A stretch of 64,000 bases of DNA from contig DATCKU010000035.1 of assembly GCA_036564245.1 (NCBI GenBank), positions 62,001 to 126,000 on the forward strand, written 5' to 3'. This DNA comes from Thermasporomyces sp036564245. Lineage in GTDB: Bacteria > Actinomycetota > Actinomycetes > Propionibacteriales > Actinopolymorphaceae. The notes below the pieces were generated by a model, which ran no database searches, had not been told where the DNA came from, and saw nothing but the letters and a program-made list of their open reading frames with translations. The position numbers and the translations under genes are program-made. This document shows, piece by piece, positions 1 to 8,856 of the stretch (position 1 is the first letter of the stretch; each line of letters opens with the position of its first letter).

Positions 1-1137
1 ACCACCCTTGCGGCGACGCTGGAGGCAGGTGCCGCGGCTGCCCGCGGCGCCTTCGCGGAGTTCACCGAGTTTCTTCGTTCGTTGCTACCTATCGGACGTG
101 ACCGCGACGCGGTAGGTCGCGACGTGTTCGCCCTGCATGCCCGCGAGTGCCTGGGAATCGAGATCGACCTTGACGAGGCGTATGCGTGGGGCTGGGAGGA
201 GCTGCACCGCATCCAGCGAGAGATCGTGGCCACGGCCAAGGACGTCGACCCGAGCGGTCGAGTCGGCGCGGCAGTCGACCGACTCGACCGCGATCCGGCA
301 CGGCAGATCGTGGGCACGGAATCCTTTCTGGAATGGCTGCAGGAGCAGACCGACCGCAGCATCGCCGAGCTCGACGGCACGCATTTCGACATTCCCGAGC
401 CGCTTCGTACGCTCACGTGCCGGATCGCCCCCACGTCGGACGGCACGATCTACTACACCGGACCCAGCGAAGATCTCTCCCGCCCGGGCACGATGTGGTG
501 GTCGGTTCCACGACACGTGACGACGTTCAGCACCTGGCGGGAGCTCGTCACGGTCTACCACGAAGGCGTACCAGGCCATCATCTGCAGATCGGCGGAACC
601 GCCCATCAGACCGACACGCTGAATCGCTGGCAACGCCGCATGTGCTGGGTACCCGGCCACGGCGAAGGGTGGGCGCTCTACGTGGAGCGCTTGATGGACG
701 AGCTCGGGTTCTTCTCCGATCCAGGCACCCGGCTCGGCATGCTCACAGCCCAAGCCTCACGGGCGATACGCGTCATCCTCGACATCGGCATGCATCTGGA
801 GCTCGTGATCCCACCGAATCGATCCGGATGGCATGTCGGAGAGAGATGGACCCCCGAGCTCGGGTTCGAGTTCCTGGCCAAGCACAGCCGGGCAGACAAG
901 GCGCTCATCTACCGTGAGCTCAACCGCTGCCTCGGTGCGCCGGCACGCGCTGCGTCGTACAAGCTCGGCGAACGAATCTGGCTACAGGCCAGGTCTAACG
1001 CCCGGGAAAGGCTTGGGGCCGGTTTCAGCCTGAAGACGTTCCATGACACGGCCTTGCGGCTTGGCTCGATCGGTCTGGGTCCGTTCTGCCGCGCGCTCGA
1101 CCGTTCCCTGGGTGCAGCGCACGACAACGGGAAGTAA
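1..1137 (+). CDS. DUF885-family protein, 5' end outside the window
   Basis: The reading frame is open from the first base, so the first residues lie outside the window; 378 codons remain of a family that usually has about 550-600. A TTG at 82 could act as a start, but the upstream codons continue as plausible protein. The motif HEGVPGHH (around 553-576) is the HExxH-like signature of DUF885, a putative metallopeptidase or metallohydrolase family, and a second conserved stretch (GHGEGWALYVE) follows. Substrate unknown. The gene ends about 90 bp from the convergent diguanylate cyclase gene. Confidence 0.8.
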   Translation, partial: TTLAATLEAGAAAARGAFAEFTEFLRSLLPIGRDRDAVGRDVFALHARECLGIEIDLDEAYAWGWEELHRIQREIVATAKDVDPSGRVGAAVDRLDRDPARQIVGTESFLEWLQEQTDRSIAELDGTHFDIPEPLRTLTCRIAPTSDGTIYYTGPSEDLSRPGTMWWSVPRHVTTFSTWRELVTVYHEGVPGHHLQIGGTAHQTDTLNRWQRRMCWVPGHGEGWALYVERLMDELGFFSDPGTRLGMLTAQASRAIRVILDIGMHLELVIPPNRSGWHVGERWTPELGFEFLAKHSRADKALIYRELNRCLGAPARAASYKLGERIWLQARSNARERLGAGFSLKTFHDTALRLGSIGLGPFCRALDRSLGAAHDNGK

Positions 1138-1228
1138 CAACGCACACCACAGCCGCGGCGGCGGCATGTAACCGCGTGACCCCGGACTGGTCGGGGAGCG
1201 ACGATGGCGTACGCAGATATCCGTGCGC

Positions 1229-2566
1229 TCAGCGGTGCAGTGCATCCTGCAGCATGTCGTCGCCGGCGCCCAACGCACTGGCGGTAAGCGCAAGGTCTGC
1301 CGCGCGCACCGTCTGGTCCCGACCGGCCGCCTTGGCTGCGTAGAGCGCCCGGTCCGCGAGCTCGAGCAGCTCGTCGAGCGTGCTTCCAGTCTCCGGGTAT
1401 GTGGCGAGCCCAACGGAGACCGTGATCCAGACGTCGACGACCTCTGAGTCTGGCCCGTTGACCGCGATCCGTAGTGGAGTGTTGGCGATCTCGGTGCGGA
1501 TCCGTTCGGCGATCTCGAACGCCTCTTTCTCCCCGACACTCGGGAGCGCGATGACGAACTCTTCTCCGCCGAACCGGCCGACGATGTCGCAGCTACGGGT
1601 CAGGTTCTGCATCGCCTCGGCCACGGCACGCAGGGCGCGGTCACCCACCAGGTGACCGTGTTGTGCATTCACTGCCCGGAAGTAGTCGATGTCGATGAAG
1701 AGGATCGCCATGTGCTCCTGGCGAGCCGAGATGCGCCGCAGCAGCCGCTCCACGCGCTCACGCCACCAGGGGAAGTTGGCGACCTCGGTCTTCTGGTCGG
1801 TCGTGACTTCCTCTTCGAGCTGTCGCAGGAGCAGTGCCCGCTGTGCCGTCAGGGTCACCGGTATCGCCAGCAGCACAAGAGCTGGACTGAGCATTGCGGC
1901 GGCGGTCACGACGCATGCGAGGCCGCCGGTCATCGCGTCGACCGCCCACTCTGCCGGTCCTCCGAACGCATCACGTGCGGTGCTTTCAGGCTCGAGCAGT
2001 TTGATGGCGATCCCGCACAACACGATGTCGGTCGCGAGGTACCCGATGGCGGCACAGACGATGCCGGCGGCAACCGCGGTGGGCATCGCCACGCCTGCCC
2101 CCGCGTCGTGTAGCAGCATGGAGATGGAGTCGCTGGCGTAGTGCGCCACGGCAACTCCGAGCACGGAGACGGCGGTCGAGAAGAACCGTCGGTACGGCGC
2201 ACATCGTCCGGTTCGGATGAACCACCACAAGGATTGGACGATGACGAAGGCAACCGCGGCGGTCAGCGGAAGCAGGATCGCCCCGGCCACCAGCCACACC
2301 GGCTGCAGGTCCTTGTGCAAGGCGCCGCTTTGCCGCCGGCGGCGTTCGACTACTCGTGCCCCTTCGGTGCTGACGGCGGCACACGCCAGGAGTACTGCCA
2401 ACGTGCCCAGGTCACCGAGCCGCTCCACGGCCGACAACCCTGCTGTCAGCACACAAGCTGCCGCGACGACGTCGACGGCGAGGATGAACCCGAGGGCCGG
2501 TGCCGGTAACGACCAGACACGCCATTTCCACGGCGCTTTCTGACGATCAACCGCTTCCTCGGTCAC
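1229..2566 (-). CDS. Membrane-bound diguanylate cyclase (GGDEF)
   Basis: Makes cyclic di-GMP from two GTP. The N-terminal half has about six hydrophobic segments forming an unassigned membrane sensor region; the C-terminal half is a GGDEF domain with an intact GGEEF active site. An RSCD sequence five residues upstream of GGEEF is the RxxD inhibitory I-site, so product feedback inhibition is expected. There is no EAL or PAS domain. The start is placed at GTG 2566 (445 aa); an ATG at 2671 would add 35 Arg-rich residues that look non-coding. It stands alone and runs away from the accessory cluster at 2878. Confidence 0.85.
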   Translation of the reverse strand: MTEEAVDRQKAPWKWRVWSLPAPALGFILAVDVVAAACVLTAGLSAVERLGDLGTLAVLLACAAVSTEGARVVERRRRQSGALHKDLQPVWLVAGAILLPLTAAVAFVIVQSLWWFIRTGRCAPYRRFFSTAVSVLGVAVAHYASDSISMLLHDAGAGVAMPTAVAAGIVCAAIGYLATDIVLCGIAIKLLEPESTARDAFGGPAEWAVDAMTGGLACVVTAAAMLSPALVLLAIPVTLTAQRALLLRQLEEEVTTDQKTEVANFPWWRERVERLLRRISARQEHMAILFIDIDYFRAVNAQHGHLVGDRALRAVAEAMQNLTRSCDIVGRFGGEEFVIALPSVGEKEAFEIAERIRTEIANTPLRIAVNGPDSEVVDVWITVSVGLATYPETGSTLDELLELADRALYAAKAAGRDQTVRAADLALTASALGAGDDMLQDALHR

Positions 2567-2877
2567 CGCACCCCCACGAGATCTGGACGTGTGGCGCCGC
2601 CCTACGGCGCGCCAACTCCTCCGGGTCCGTCCAGGGCGATGTCCTAAGCCCTCATCACGGGCTGTGAGCACCCGGCCCTGCTGCGTGGTATGACGATCAG
2701 CATAGACCCGATCAGCGTGCAGCGGAATGGGCCGATCTACTCAAATATGCGGCTAACCCGGACGAGTCTGGAGCCCTGCTGGCCACAAGTGGTCACCGCG
2801 CTGTCACACACGGAGAGGGCCACTTACCGTCGACGGAAGATGGTCCGCTGGTCGAGGAGTGACGTCGGAAGGCTCGT
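2567..2877. other. Divergent intergenic region before the accessory cluster
   Basis: About 310 bp between the diguanylate cyclase gene (minus) and the first gene of the plus-strand cluster arm. No convincing coding frame is seen. It must carry promoters in both directions, but no clear -35/-10 pair can be assigned by eye. The downstream start has GGAAGG about 7 bases before ATG 2878. Confidence 0.5.
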
Positions 2878-5085
2878 ATGGCCGAGCTACTGGCTCGAGG
2901 ATCGACTTCGGGACCACCACGTTCGGTCACCCACGACGTCGTGACGTCGCTCTTGACCGTCCTGCGCTGTTGGAGACAGGCTGAGCGGGAAGGCTCCACC
3001 CGGTCGTGGACGGCCTTCGACGGGCACCGGCTTCCCGACACCTCCTACGACCTACTCGACCAGCACAAGCTGCTCTCTCCCTACCTCCTGCTCAAGCACG
3101 GTGAGCGGGATGGCGTCGTCCCACCACGTGAGCTTGCCCGGCGTAAACGGCGCCGGGCGGTTCTCTACGACGAGCTCCACCAGGTCTGCGACACCCTGCG
3201 CTCGCATGCGGTGGAGTTCGCCGTTTTGCGGGGACCGGCCTTCGACTCCTGCTATCCATCCGGATGGCAACGCGACGCCAACGACCTCGATGTCGTGCTC
3301 CGGCACCCCAGCGTCCTCGGCGAGGCTCTCGACGCCCTGGCCTCGCAGGGGTACTACGTGGCTCACCCGGTCCCGCGTCGCCGAGAGGGCGCAAGCACCT
3401 GGACCGCCGTCGCGCTCAACAAGCAGCGACCCGATCTGGAGAACCCGGTCTACCTCGACGTCACCACACCGGGACCTGCCGTGGGTCGGACCCGGTGCTG
3501 GACGGTCCCGGGTCACGCGTGGGACACGCTGGTCACCGCAACGGTGGACGGAGTGGAGTTCCCTCGCTTCACCGCGACGTATCTCCTCGTGCTGCTCGCC
3601 GTGGAGCTCATCGAGCGGGATCGACCGATCGGGCGTGACCTGCTCGACTTCGCCGCTCTCGCCGGACACGAGCCCGACTGGCAGGTCGTCAAGGAGATCG
3701 TGCAACGTGAGCGCATCGGCGGCGGGCTCCGCATGCTCTCGGCACTCGCCGGCGAGTTCGGTGAGCACGAGCTCGCCATCAGGCTGTGTGGGCTTGCCGG
3801 TGCACCGCACCCACTGGAGAAGCTTGCGCTGCGCGAACGCGTCCTTGCGGTCACCGACCGGCTCTACCGTTGGTCGCTCGCCCGCGCACCGCGTCGGACA
3901 CTCGCGGTGGTCAGCGCGATGCCGGTCGGCGCCTGGTTCCGGCTCGGCTTTCCGGTGTACGCCTTCCCGCCTCACCCCGACCGAGGCCCGGTGCGCGGCA
4001 GCACCGGCAAAGCGGTGGCAGGACTCCCCCACTACCGGGCCCGGATTCGTTCCATCGGTGCCGCTCGAGAACTCGACGCGCTCTTTCGTACCCCTGCAAA
4101 GCGCCAGCCGGATCCGGCGCTCACCCGGCTCGAGCTGCGCTGGTGGGCCGAACGCCTGGAGGAACAGCTCGCGTCGGCAGTTCCCGACGGCGAACCCCTC
4201 TGCAAGGACCGGGTGACCCGGTTCGTCGCGACCGAGGTACTCGCACGCGGCGCGCGCAGGACGGTGGGGGTCCGCGAATCCGGTCAGATCCTCGCCGCTG
4301 CGAGGCTTTCGCCACGCCGCCATCCGTTGACCCAGCGCAAGGAGACGTGGCTCGAAGGTCTGGTCGCCGAGGACGACTCGGACGGTGCAATGCAGCAGCT
4401 TCTGAGATTTCTTCCGGCCGACCAGGACGTTCGGGTCGAGCTGCCGGTCCGTGGGACGGGCGCCCGACTCGCCGGACCGCTCTCAGAGGCGGGGTTTCGT
4501 CCGGAGGTTCTCGTGGTGCGCCGCTCGACGGCGCTCACCGCGGGTGATCTGTCACACGTCGTCGTACGTCAGGCGGTTACGGCAGATGCTGACTACATCT
4601 ACGACTGCCTGGAACGAGCTGTACGTCAAGGGCTGTGCGGCGAGGACTGCGTCGTCGACCTCCCAGCCTGGCTGCGTCGACGATTCGACGTCGTGTCGGG
4701 AACCGATGCCTTCTGCATGGTCGCGGAGTACGACGGTGAGCGTGCTGGACATGCATTCGCCTACCTGCGACCGGATCGCTATGTCGCGGAACGCTGCGGC
4801 TACCTGATGGACGTCTTCGTGACCGGTCCACGAGGACGTGGCATCTCGCACGCGCTCACCACCGCGATCTGCCAGCAGCTCGGACAGCGCGGTATCTCGA
4901 TGATCGAGAGCGACGTGTTCCTGGACCGCGGCAACCCGGACCAACTCCGGGAGGGACTGCGCACGGCTGGCTGGTACGAAGACCGCCTTCGGTGGCATCG
5001 CCCAGCTCAATCGATCCTCGAACGCCGTGCACCCGCCTCACAGACTTCCCAGCCAGCTGAACCCGGGCATCGGAGACCACGGTGA
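2878..5085 (+). CDS. Nucleotidyltransferase-like protein fused to a GNAT acetyltransferase domain
   Basis: A 735-residue fusion. Around residues 112-140 the pattern LRGPAF...NDLDVVL resembles the PF14907-type nucleotidyltransferase fold (GP loop, then a D-x-D strand). This family is known from lasso-peptide and exopolysaccharide clusters, where its reaction is mostly undefined. Residues about 560-720 form a GNAT domain with the acetyl-CoA loop GRGISHALT. The middle part (about 250-540) is not recognised. It is the first gene of the plus arm; its TGA overlaps the GTG of the next gene (GTGA), suggesting coupled translation. GGAAGG precedes the ATG. The GNAT call is firmer than the nucleotidyltransferase call. 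Confidence 0.7.
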   Translation: MAELLARGSTSGPPRSVTHDVVTSLLTVLRCWRQAEREGSTRSWTAFDGHRLPDTSYDLLDQHKLLSPYLLLKHGERDGVVPPRELARRKRRRAVLYDELHQVCDTLRSHAVEFAVLRGPAFDSCYPSGWQRDANDLDVVLRHPSVLGEALDALASQGYYVAHPVPRRREGASTWTAVALNKQRPDLENPVYLDVTTPGPAVGRTRCWTVPGHAWDTLVTATVDGVEFPRFTATYLLVLLAVELIERDRPIGRDLLDFAALAGHEPDWQVVKEIVQRERIGGGLRMLSALAGEFGEHELAIRLCGLAGAPHPLEKLALRERVLAVTDRLYRWSLARAPRRTLAVVSAMPVGAWFRLGFPVYAFPPHPDRGPVRGSTGKAVAGLPHYRARIRSIGAARELDALFRTPAKRQPDPALTRLELRWWAERLEEQLASAVPDGEPLCKDRVTRFVATEVLARGARRTVGVRESGQILAAARLSPRRHPLTQRKETWLEGLVAEDDSDGAMQQLLRFLPADQDVRVELPVRGTGARLAGPLSEAGFRPEVLVVRRSTALTAGDLSHVVVRQAVTADADYIYDCLERAVRQGLCGEDCVVDLPAWLRRRFDVVSGTDAFCMVAEYDGERAGHAFAYLRPDRYVAERCGYLMDVFVTGPRGRGISHALTTAICQQLGQRGISMIESDVFLDRGNPDQLREGLRTAGWYEDRLRWHRPAQSILERRAPASQTSQPAEPGHRRPR

Positions 5086-6206
5086 ACACACCAGAACCTC
5101 TTGACGACGACCCCATGATGACCTACGCCGGTCCGGAGTCACCCGAATGGACGCGTAGGCTGCCGGTGTCGGTGAACGACACGTACGGTGACCCGTTCAT
5201 CCCCGAGCAGATCGACAACACGGCCTTCAAACTGCGTGCGCTGGAAGAGCACGAGGCGCCGATCGCCATCTTCACCAAGGCCGGCTACGACGCCCATGTG
5301 CTGAGCGTCCTGGCGAAGCTTCCCAATGCCTCCAACATCGTCATCTACTACTCCCTCACCGCCCTTGACGAAGGCGGTATCAGCTTCGACGAACGCCTGC
5401 ATGTCATCAAGGCACTCACGGAGATCTTCCCCCATACCTTCGTCTTCACCCGGCCCATCATCCGCAAGAAGAACGACGATCCCGCGACCCTTCGGATGCT
5501 CGCCGAAGCCGCTGCCGAGTACACGGGACGGCTGGTGCTGGGTGGCATACACGACTCCAAGAAGCGCAAGCAGCTCGACTTCTCCGTCGAGGAGCAGCTC
5601 CTGGGCTACTGCGACGAGCTCGGCGTGAAGGCCTTCTTCAAGACCAGTTGTGCGGCGGCCTGGGCGTACGCACGTCCCTGCTGGGTGCACGACCTCGGTC
5701 CCCCCAGGAACCTCGACGCCATGGTGACGCTGGGGTATCAGTTCGCGGCAAACCAGCGCGGCGTGTTCCTGGAGGCCGGGACGACCGGAGACATCAACTT
5801 CGTCAGGATGCTCACCGGGGCCGACGTCTATGTCCAACGGCTGCTGAGCAACTACAACATCCTCACCATCCCGACTGGCGACCGCAAGCTCGAAGCGACG
5901 TCGTCGTGGTTCGCCTGGTCGGAGAACATCGACACCTGCCTGGACTGCAGCTACTGCATCATCAAGCAGATCGAGTACCTCAAGAAGATGCGGGTGCGCA
6001 TCGGCGTGCATCCCACGCGTCTACCCGAGATCATCCAGCACCCGGCCACGAACCCACTCGAGGCGTTCAAGTACACCAAGCTCCCTGCGACGGCTGACGC
6101 CTGTCATACGTACGCCGACGTGCGGACCGTGAAGCCGTGTCGGGCACGGCACTACCCATCCCCCACTGGGGTACGTCGAGAGCCTGCGGATGCCACGCCG
6201 AGGTGA
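5082..6206 (+). CDS. Radical-SAM-like protein with a C-terminal CX2CX2C triad
   Basis: A 374-residue protein starting at GTG 5082, overlapping the previous stop. Residues about 45-180 look like the later strands of a radical SAM TIM barrel (IAIFTKAG, then RPIIRKKNDD). The canonical CX3CX2C loop near the N terminus is absent. Three cysteines instead lie at 286, 289 and 292 (CLDCSYC), followed by a Lys/Arg-rich stretch. They may bind a displaced Fe-S cluster, as known for a few non-canonical families with C-terminal cluster motifs. Its position directly before the small acidic peptide makes it a candidate modifying enzyme. The fold call is inference; a non-radical Fe-S or zinc protein is possible. 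Confidence 0.5.
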   Translation: MNTPEPLDDDPMMTYAGPESPEWTRRLPVSVNDTYGDPFIPEQIDNTAFKLRALEEHEAPIAIFTKAGYDAHVLSVLAKLPNASNIVIYYSLTALDEGGISFDERLHVIKALTEIFPHTFVFTRPIIRKKNDDPATLRMLAEAAAEYTGRLVLGGIHDSKKRKQLDFSVEEQLLGYCDELGVKAFFKTSCAAAWAYARPCWVHDLGPPRNLDAMVTLGYQFAANQRGVFLEAGTTGDINFVRMLTGADVYVQRLLSNYNILTIPTGDRKLEATSSWFAWSENIDTCLDCSYCIIKQIEYLKKMRVRIGVHPTRLPEIIQHPATNPLEAFKYTKLPATADACHTYADVRTVKPCRARHYPSPTGVRREPADATPR

Positions 6207-6222
6207 GACCGTGCGATCGTCG

Positions 6223-6233
6223 AAAGGAGGTGA
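6223..6233 (+). promoter_or_regulatory. Perfect Shine-Dalgarno of the acidic peptide
   Basis: AAAGGAGGTGA is a full match to the 3' end of 16S rRNA, much stronger than the other ribosome binding sites in this cluster. It ends about 5 bases before ATG 6239. It decides the start of the 27-residue peptide and suggests high translation, as expected for a substrate rather than an enzyme. Confidence 0.75.
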
Positions 6234-6238
6234 GCCGA

Positions 6239-6322
6239 ATGGACTTCGCGGTCATTGTCGCTGATGAGGTCGAAGAGACAGAACTCGACGAAGAAGAAGT
6301 CGACGAGTCGACAGACGACTGA
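6239..6322 (+). CDS. 27-residue highly acidic peptide, candidate RiPP precursor
   Basis: ATG 6239 to TGA 6322. The peptide begins MDFAVIVADEVEE and ends EEEVDESTDD. It has six Asp and eight Glu among 27 residues, no Lys, Arg, His or Cys, and only T14, S24 and T25 as hydroxyl residues. Codon choice (gaa, att, gct, aca) is less GC-rich than its neighbours. It lies 32 bases after the radical-SAM-like gene and 84 bases before the SsuD-like monooxygenase gene, behind a perfect Shine-Dalgarno. The Asp residues are possible targets of the nearby beta-hydroxylase; S24/T25 could accept sugar or phosphate. No Cys excludes a lanthipeptide. A short regulatory leader peptide is the main alternative. Confidence 0.6.
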   Translation: MDFAVIVADEVEETELDEEEVDESTDD

Positions 6323-6406
6323 TTCGCACCTGTCGAGCGCGGCGGTTGTGCCGGCCTCCGGTGCCGGCACAACCGATCTCCAGCGCACCCGTGCCGGAAG
6401 GTGGCC

Positions 6407-7456
6407 ATGAAGCTGAACTGGTTCCTGCCATTGAGTCACGACGTCACCCACATCGGCACCTGGCCGGAACAAGGTCCGGAGCCGACGCTCGATCACCTCA
6501 CGTCGATCGTCACCTCCGCCGAGGAGAGTGGTTTCTCCGGACTTCTGGTCCCCACCAGCTACCTCAACCACCGGGAAGCCTTCACCACGTCGGCCGCCGT
6601 GCTCGCACGTACCTCCAAGGCCGAGCTGCTCATTGCCGTACGCCCGAACCAGTTCCACCCCGCCCAGGCGGCGAAGATGTTCGCCAGCCTGCACCAGCTG
6701 TTTCCCGGCAGGATCCGGCTGAACGTCACCACCGGCGGATGGGGCGAGGACCGATTCCTCGGGGTGGACGACGACCGTGAGACGCGTTACAAGCGGCTCC
6801 ACGAGTGGCTCGCGATCGTCGACGGCATCCTCTACGGGAACGAGGCGCTTTCCTACGACGGCGAGATCTACCACGTGGCAGGCGCCTACCTCCTTCCCCC
6901 GATGCAGGGTCGCATCCCCGTGGCCATGTCCGGCTCGGCACCGGAAGCTCGCGCCGCATTGGTTCGCTATGCCGACACGTACCTGTTGTTCGGCCGACCG
7001 CCGGCCGAAGTAGCCGACGAGATCGCCCAGCTCCGAGCAACCCCTGGCTTTCGACGCGACATCACGGTCGGGCTGCGCGTGCACGTCATCGTCCGGCCCA
7101 CCGAGGACGAGGCCTGGGCTGCGGCCGACGACCTGATCTCGAAGGTGGATCCGCGAGTGCGCAAGGTCATGGCGGCCCAGCAGCACGCGCCTGGATCCCA
7201 GCGCAAAGCACAGCACGACCTGGCGTCACGCAGCGATCTCGTGGTCTCGCCCAACCTCTGGGCAGGAGTAGGCACCGCCAGGTTCGGCGTGGCAACCGCC
7301 TTGGTGGGAACTCCCGACCAGATCATCGACCGGCTCGAGGAGTACGCCGAGCTCGGTGTGTCGGAGTTCATCCTCTCCGGCTACCCGAAACTGCGCGAAG
7401 TGAGACGGTTCGGCGACCTAGTGACACCGCGTTTGGTTGCGAGGGGGTTGTTGTGA
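6407..7456 (+). CDS. SsuD-like (luciferase-like) flavin-dependent monooxygenase
   Basis: A 349-residue bacterial-luciferase-fold protein close to alkanesulfonate monooxygenase SsuD: VAVRPNQFHP-type strand, NVTTGGWGEDRF loop, MSGSAPEAR phosphate-binding region and the C-terminal ILSGYPKLREV. SsuD enzymes use reduced FMN and O2. No sulfonate-transport gene or flavin reductase is nearby, so the substrate is more likely a cluster intermediate, possibly the peptide. The start is ATG 6407, five bases after GGAAGG; GTG 6401 would fall inside that site. Its stop overlaps the GTG of the next gene. Confidence 0.85.
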   Translation: MKLNWFLPLSHDVTHIGTWPEQGPEPTLDHLTSIVTSAEESGFSGLLVPTSYLNHREAFTTSAAVLARTSKAELLIAVRPNQFHPAQAAKMFASLHQLFPGRIRLNVTTGGWGEDRFLGVDDDRETRYKRLHEWLAIVDGILYGNEALSYDGEIYHVAGAYLLPPMQGRIPVAMSGSAPEARAALVRYADTYLLFGRPPAEVADEIAQLRATPGFRRDITVGLRVHVIVRPTEDEAWAAADDLISKVDPRVRKVMAAQQHAPGSQRKAQHDLASRSDLVVSPNLWAGVGTARFGVATALVGTPDQIIDRLEEYAELGVSEFILSGYPKLREVRRFGDLVTPRLVARGLL

Positions 7457-8202
7457 CCGCCGATTGGGTGCAGGCAGGCAGGACCGCACTCACCCGATGG
7501 GTGAGCGACGGCCACGCCACAAAGGACGAGGTCGAACGACTGCTTCTCGCGTTCGACTACCACGACCGTCGGCGCAGGCGAGGTGCCGCCCCGATGCAGA
7601 ACCCGGAGTTCTTCTGCCCCGACCTCACCGCACGACCGTGGCATGACCCGGCGACGTTCCCGTGGATTCGCGATCTCGAGGCGGCCACCGACGACATCAG
7701 GGAGGAGTTCTTCGCCGCAAGACAACGCAACGAGCTCGCCGCGCACGCCGAGTCGAAGTTCGCACGCAGCGGAGAGTGGAACACCCACTACTTCTACGCG
7801 ATGGGCCACGCGTCGACCGACCACTTGGCATCATCGCCACGGACCGCGGCCGCGCTCGCGAAGATTCCCGGCACCGACTCGGCTGGAATGTGCTACTTCT
7901 CCGTACTCTCACCGAACACTCACCTCCCCGCGCACTGTGGCTTCTTCAACACCCGTCTTCGGTGCCATCTCGGGTTGGTCGTTCCACCTGACTGCTGGAT
8001 GCGGGTGGGACGGGAACGCCGCGAGTGGCGTGAGTCGACGTGCCTGGTCTTCGACGACTCCTTCGAACACGAGATCAGGACCGGGCCGGAAGGCGAACGT
8101 GTGGTGCTCCTGCTGGACTTCTGGCACCCGGATCTCACCGAGACCGAGCGGCTCGCCATGCGGCACCTGATGAGTGTGTGGCGTCCGATCTTCGGCTGGT
8201 GA
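7453..8202 (+). CDS. Aspartyl/asparaginyl beta-hydroxylase family protein
   Basis: A 249-residue 2-oxoglutarate/Fe(II) dioxygenase of the aspartyl/asparaginyl hydroxylase family (PF05118). Seen: H161 in AHCG followed by NTRLRCHLGLVVP, and H206 in FDDSFEHEI, the two expected iron ligands, with a downstream Arg in ERVVLLLDFWHP that could bind 2-oxoglutarate. Related enzymes hydroxylate Asp or Asn in peptides, as CinX does in cinnamycin. With an Asp/Glu-rich peptide about 1.1 kb upstream, peptide hydroxylation is a natural hypothesis; a free amino acid is the alternative. GTG 7453 overlaps the preceding stop. The N-terminal 50 residues are specific to this protein. Confidence 0.85.
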   Translation: MTADWVQAGRTALTRWVSDGHATKDEVERLLLAFDYHDRRRRRGAAPMQNPEFFCPDLTARPWHDPATFPWIRDLEAATDDIREEFFAARQRNELAAHAESKFARSGEWNTHYFYAMGHASTDHLASSPRTAAALAKIPGTDSAGMCYFSVLSPNTHLPAHCGFFNTRLRCHLGLVVPPDCWMRVGRERREWRESTCLVFDDSFEHEIRTGPEGERVVLLLDFWHPDLTETERLAMRHLMSVWRPIFGW

Positions 8203-8205
8203 GAC

Positions 8206-8856
8206 ATGACCCAGCGTGGGACGCACACCACCTCGTTGCTTCGCGTGTCGATGCTGCGGCACGCCGCGAGCGAGCAGGACGGCTCGAGCACGGCTGCACC
8301 ACCGGCTGCCTGGAGGCTCACGGAGCAGGGGGAACGGGACGCTCAACGGGCCGGACGATGGCTCGTCGACAACGGGCTCGCCGAGGCTGACAGGTATTTC
8401 GTCGCGCCGGCCGTCCGGGCCCTGCAGACCGCTGCAGCGTTGCAGCTTCCCGGAGTCGAGTGGCGAGTAGAACCCGCCATCGCCCAGCGCTCATGGGGAC
8501 CTGTCTTCGAGCGCGCGAGCACCGCCGAACGGGCAGCCATGCTGGCCGAAGCTCGCCGGATCACGGGTGACAAGCGGAGCTGGGCTCCACCAGGTGGCGA
8601 GTGCTTGTACGACATCCAACGACGGCTTGCCGATTTTCTCGCTGACATCCCCGAGTCGTTCGGCGCACGGAGCGTCTTCATGGTGACCCATGCCGAGGTG
8701 CTTCTCGCCGCACACACCGTCCTGACCGGCGAAGCGTCGTTTCCGAAGAGCATCCGTCCCCTCGGCATGGTGGCCTACGAACGCGAAGAGACGCGCTGGC
8801 ACGTGACCTACGTCGACGTCTCCGCACAGTGCCTCAGTACCCGGACGACAGCATGA
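8206..8856 (+). CDS. Histidine phosphatase (phosphoglycerate mutase-like) family protein
   Basis: 216 residues. The catalytic RH pair is at R18-H19 (MLRHAASE), where many members have RHG. The second histidine lies in VTHAEV near residue 164. The family removes phosphate from small molecules or proteins, or acts as a mutase. Two NMP-kinase-like proteins in the minus arm could supply a phosphorylated intermediate, but this is inference. The start is ATG 8206, three bases after the previous stop; the stop overlaps the next ATG (ATGA at 8853). Confidence 0.75.
   Translation: MTQRGTHTTSLLRVSMLRHAASEQDGSSTAAPPAAWRLTEQGERDAQRAGRWLVDNGLAEADRYFVAPAVRALQTAAALQLPGVEWRVEPAIAQRSWGPVFERASTAERAAMLAEARRITGDKRSWAPPGGECLYDIQRRLADFLADIPESFGARSVFMVTHAEVLLAAHTVLTGEASFPKSIRPLGMVAYEREETRWHVTYVDVSAQCLSTRTTA

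Noticed and set aside
3052..4323. 423-codon open frame antisense to the nucleotidyltransferase-GNAT gene
   Set aside because: No recognisable domain; the plus-strand frame has the GNAT motif and a ribosome binding site.
6239..6322. Lanthipeptide, thiopeptide or sactipeptide precursor
   Set aside because: The peptide has no Cys, and no LanB/LanC/LanM or YcaO gene is present.
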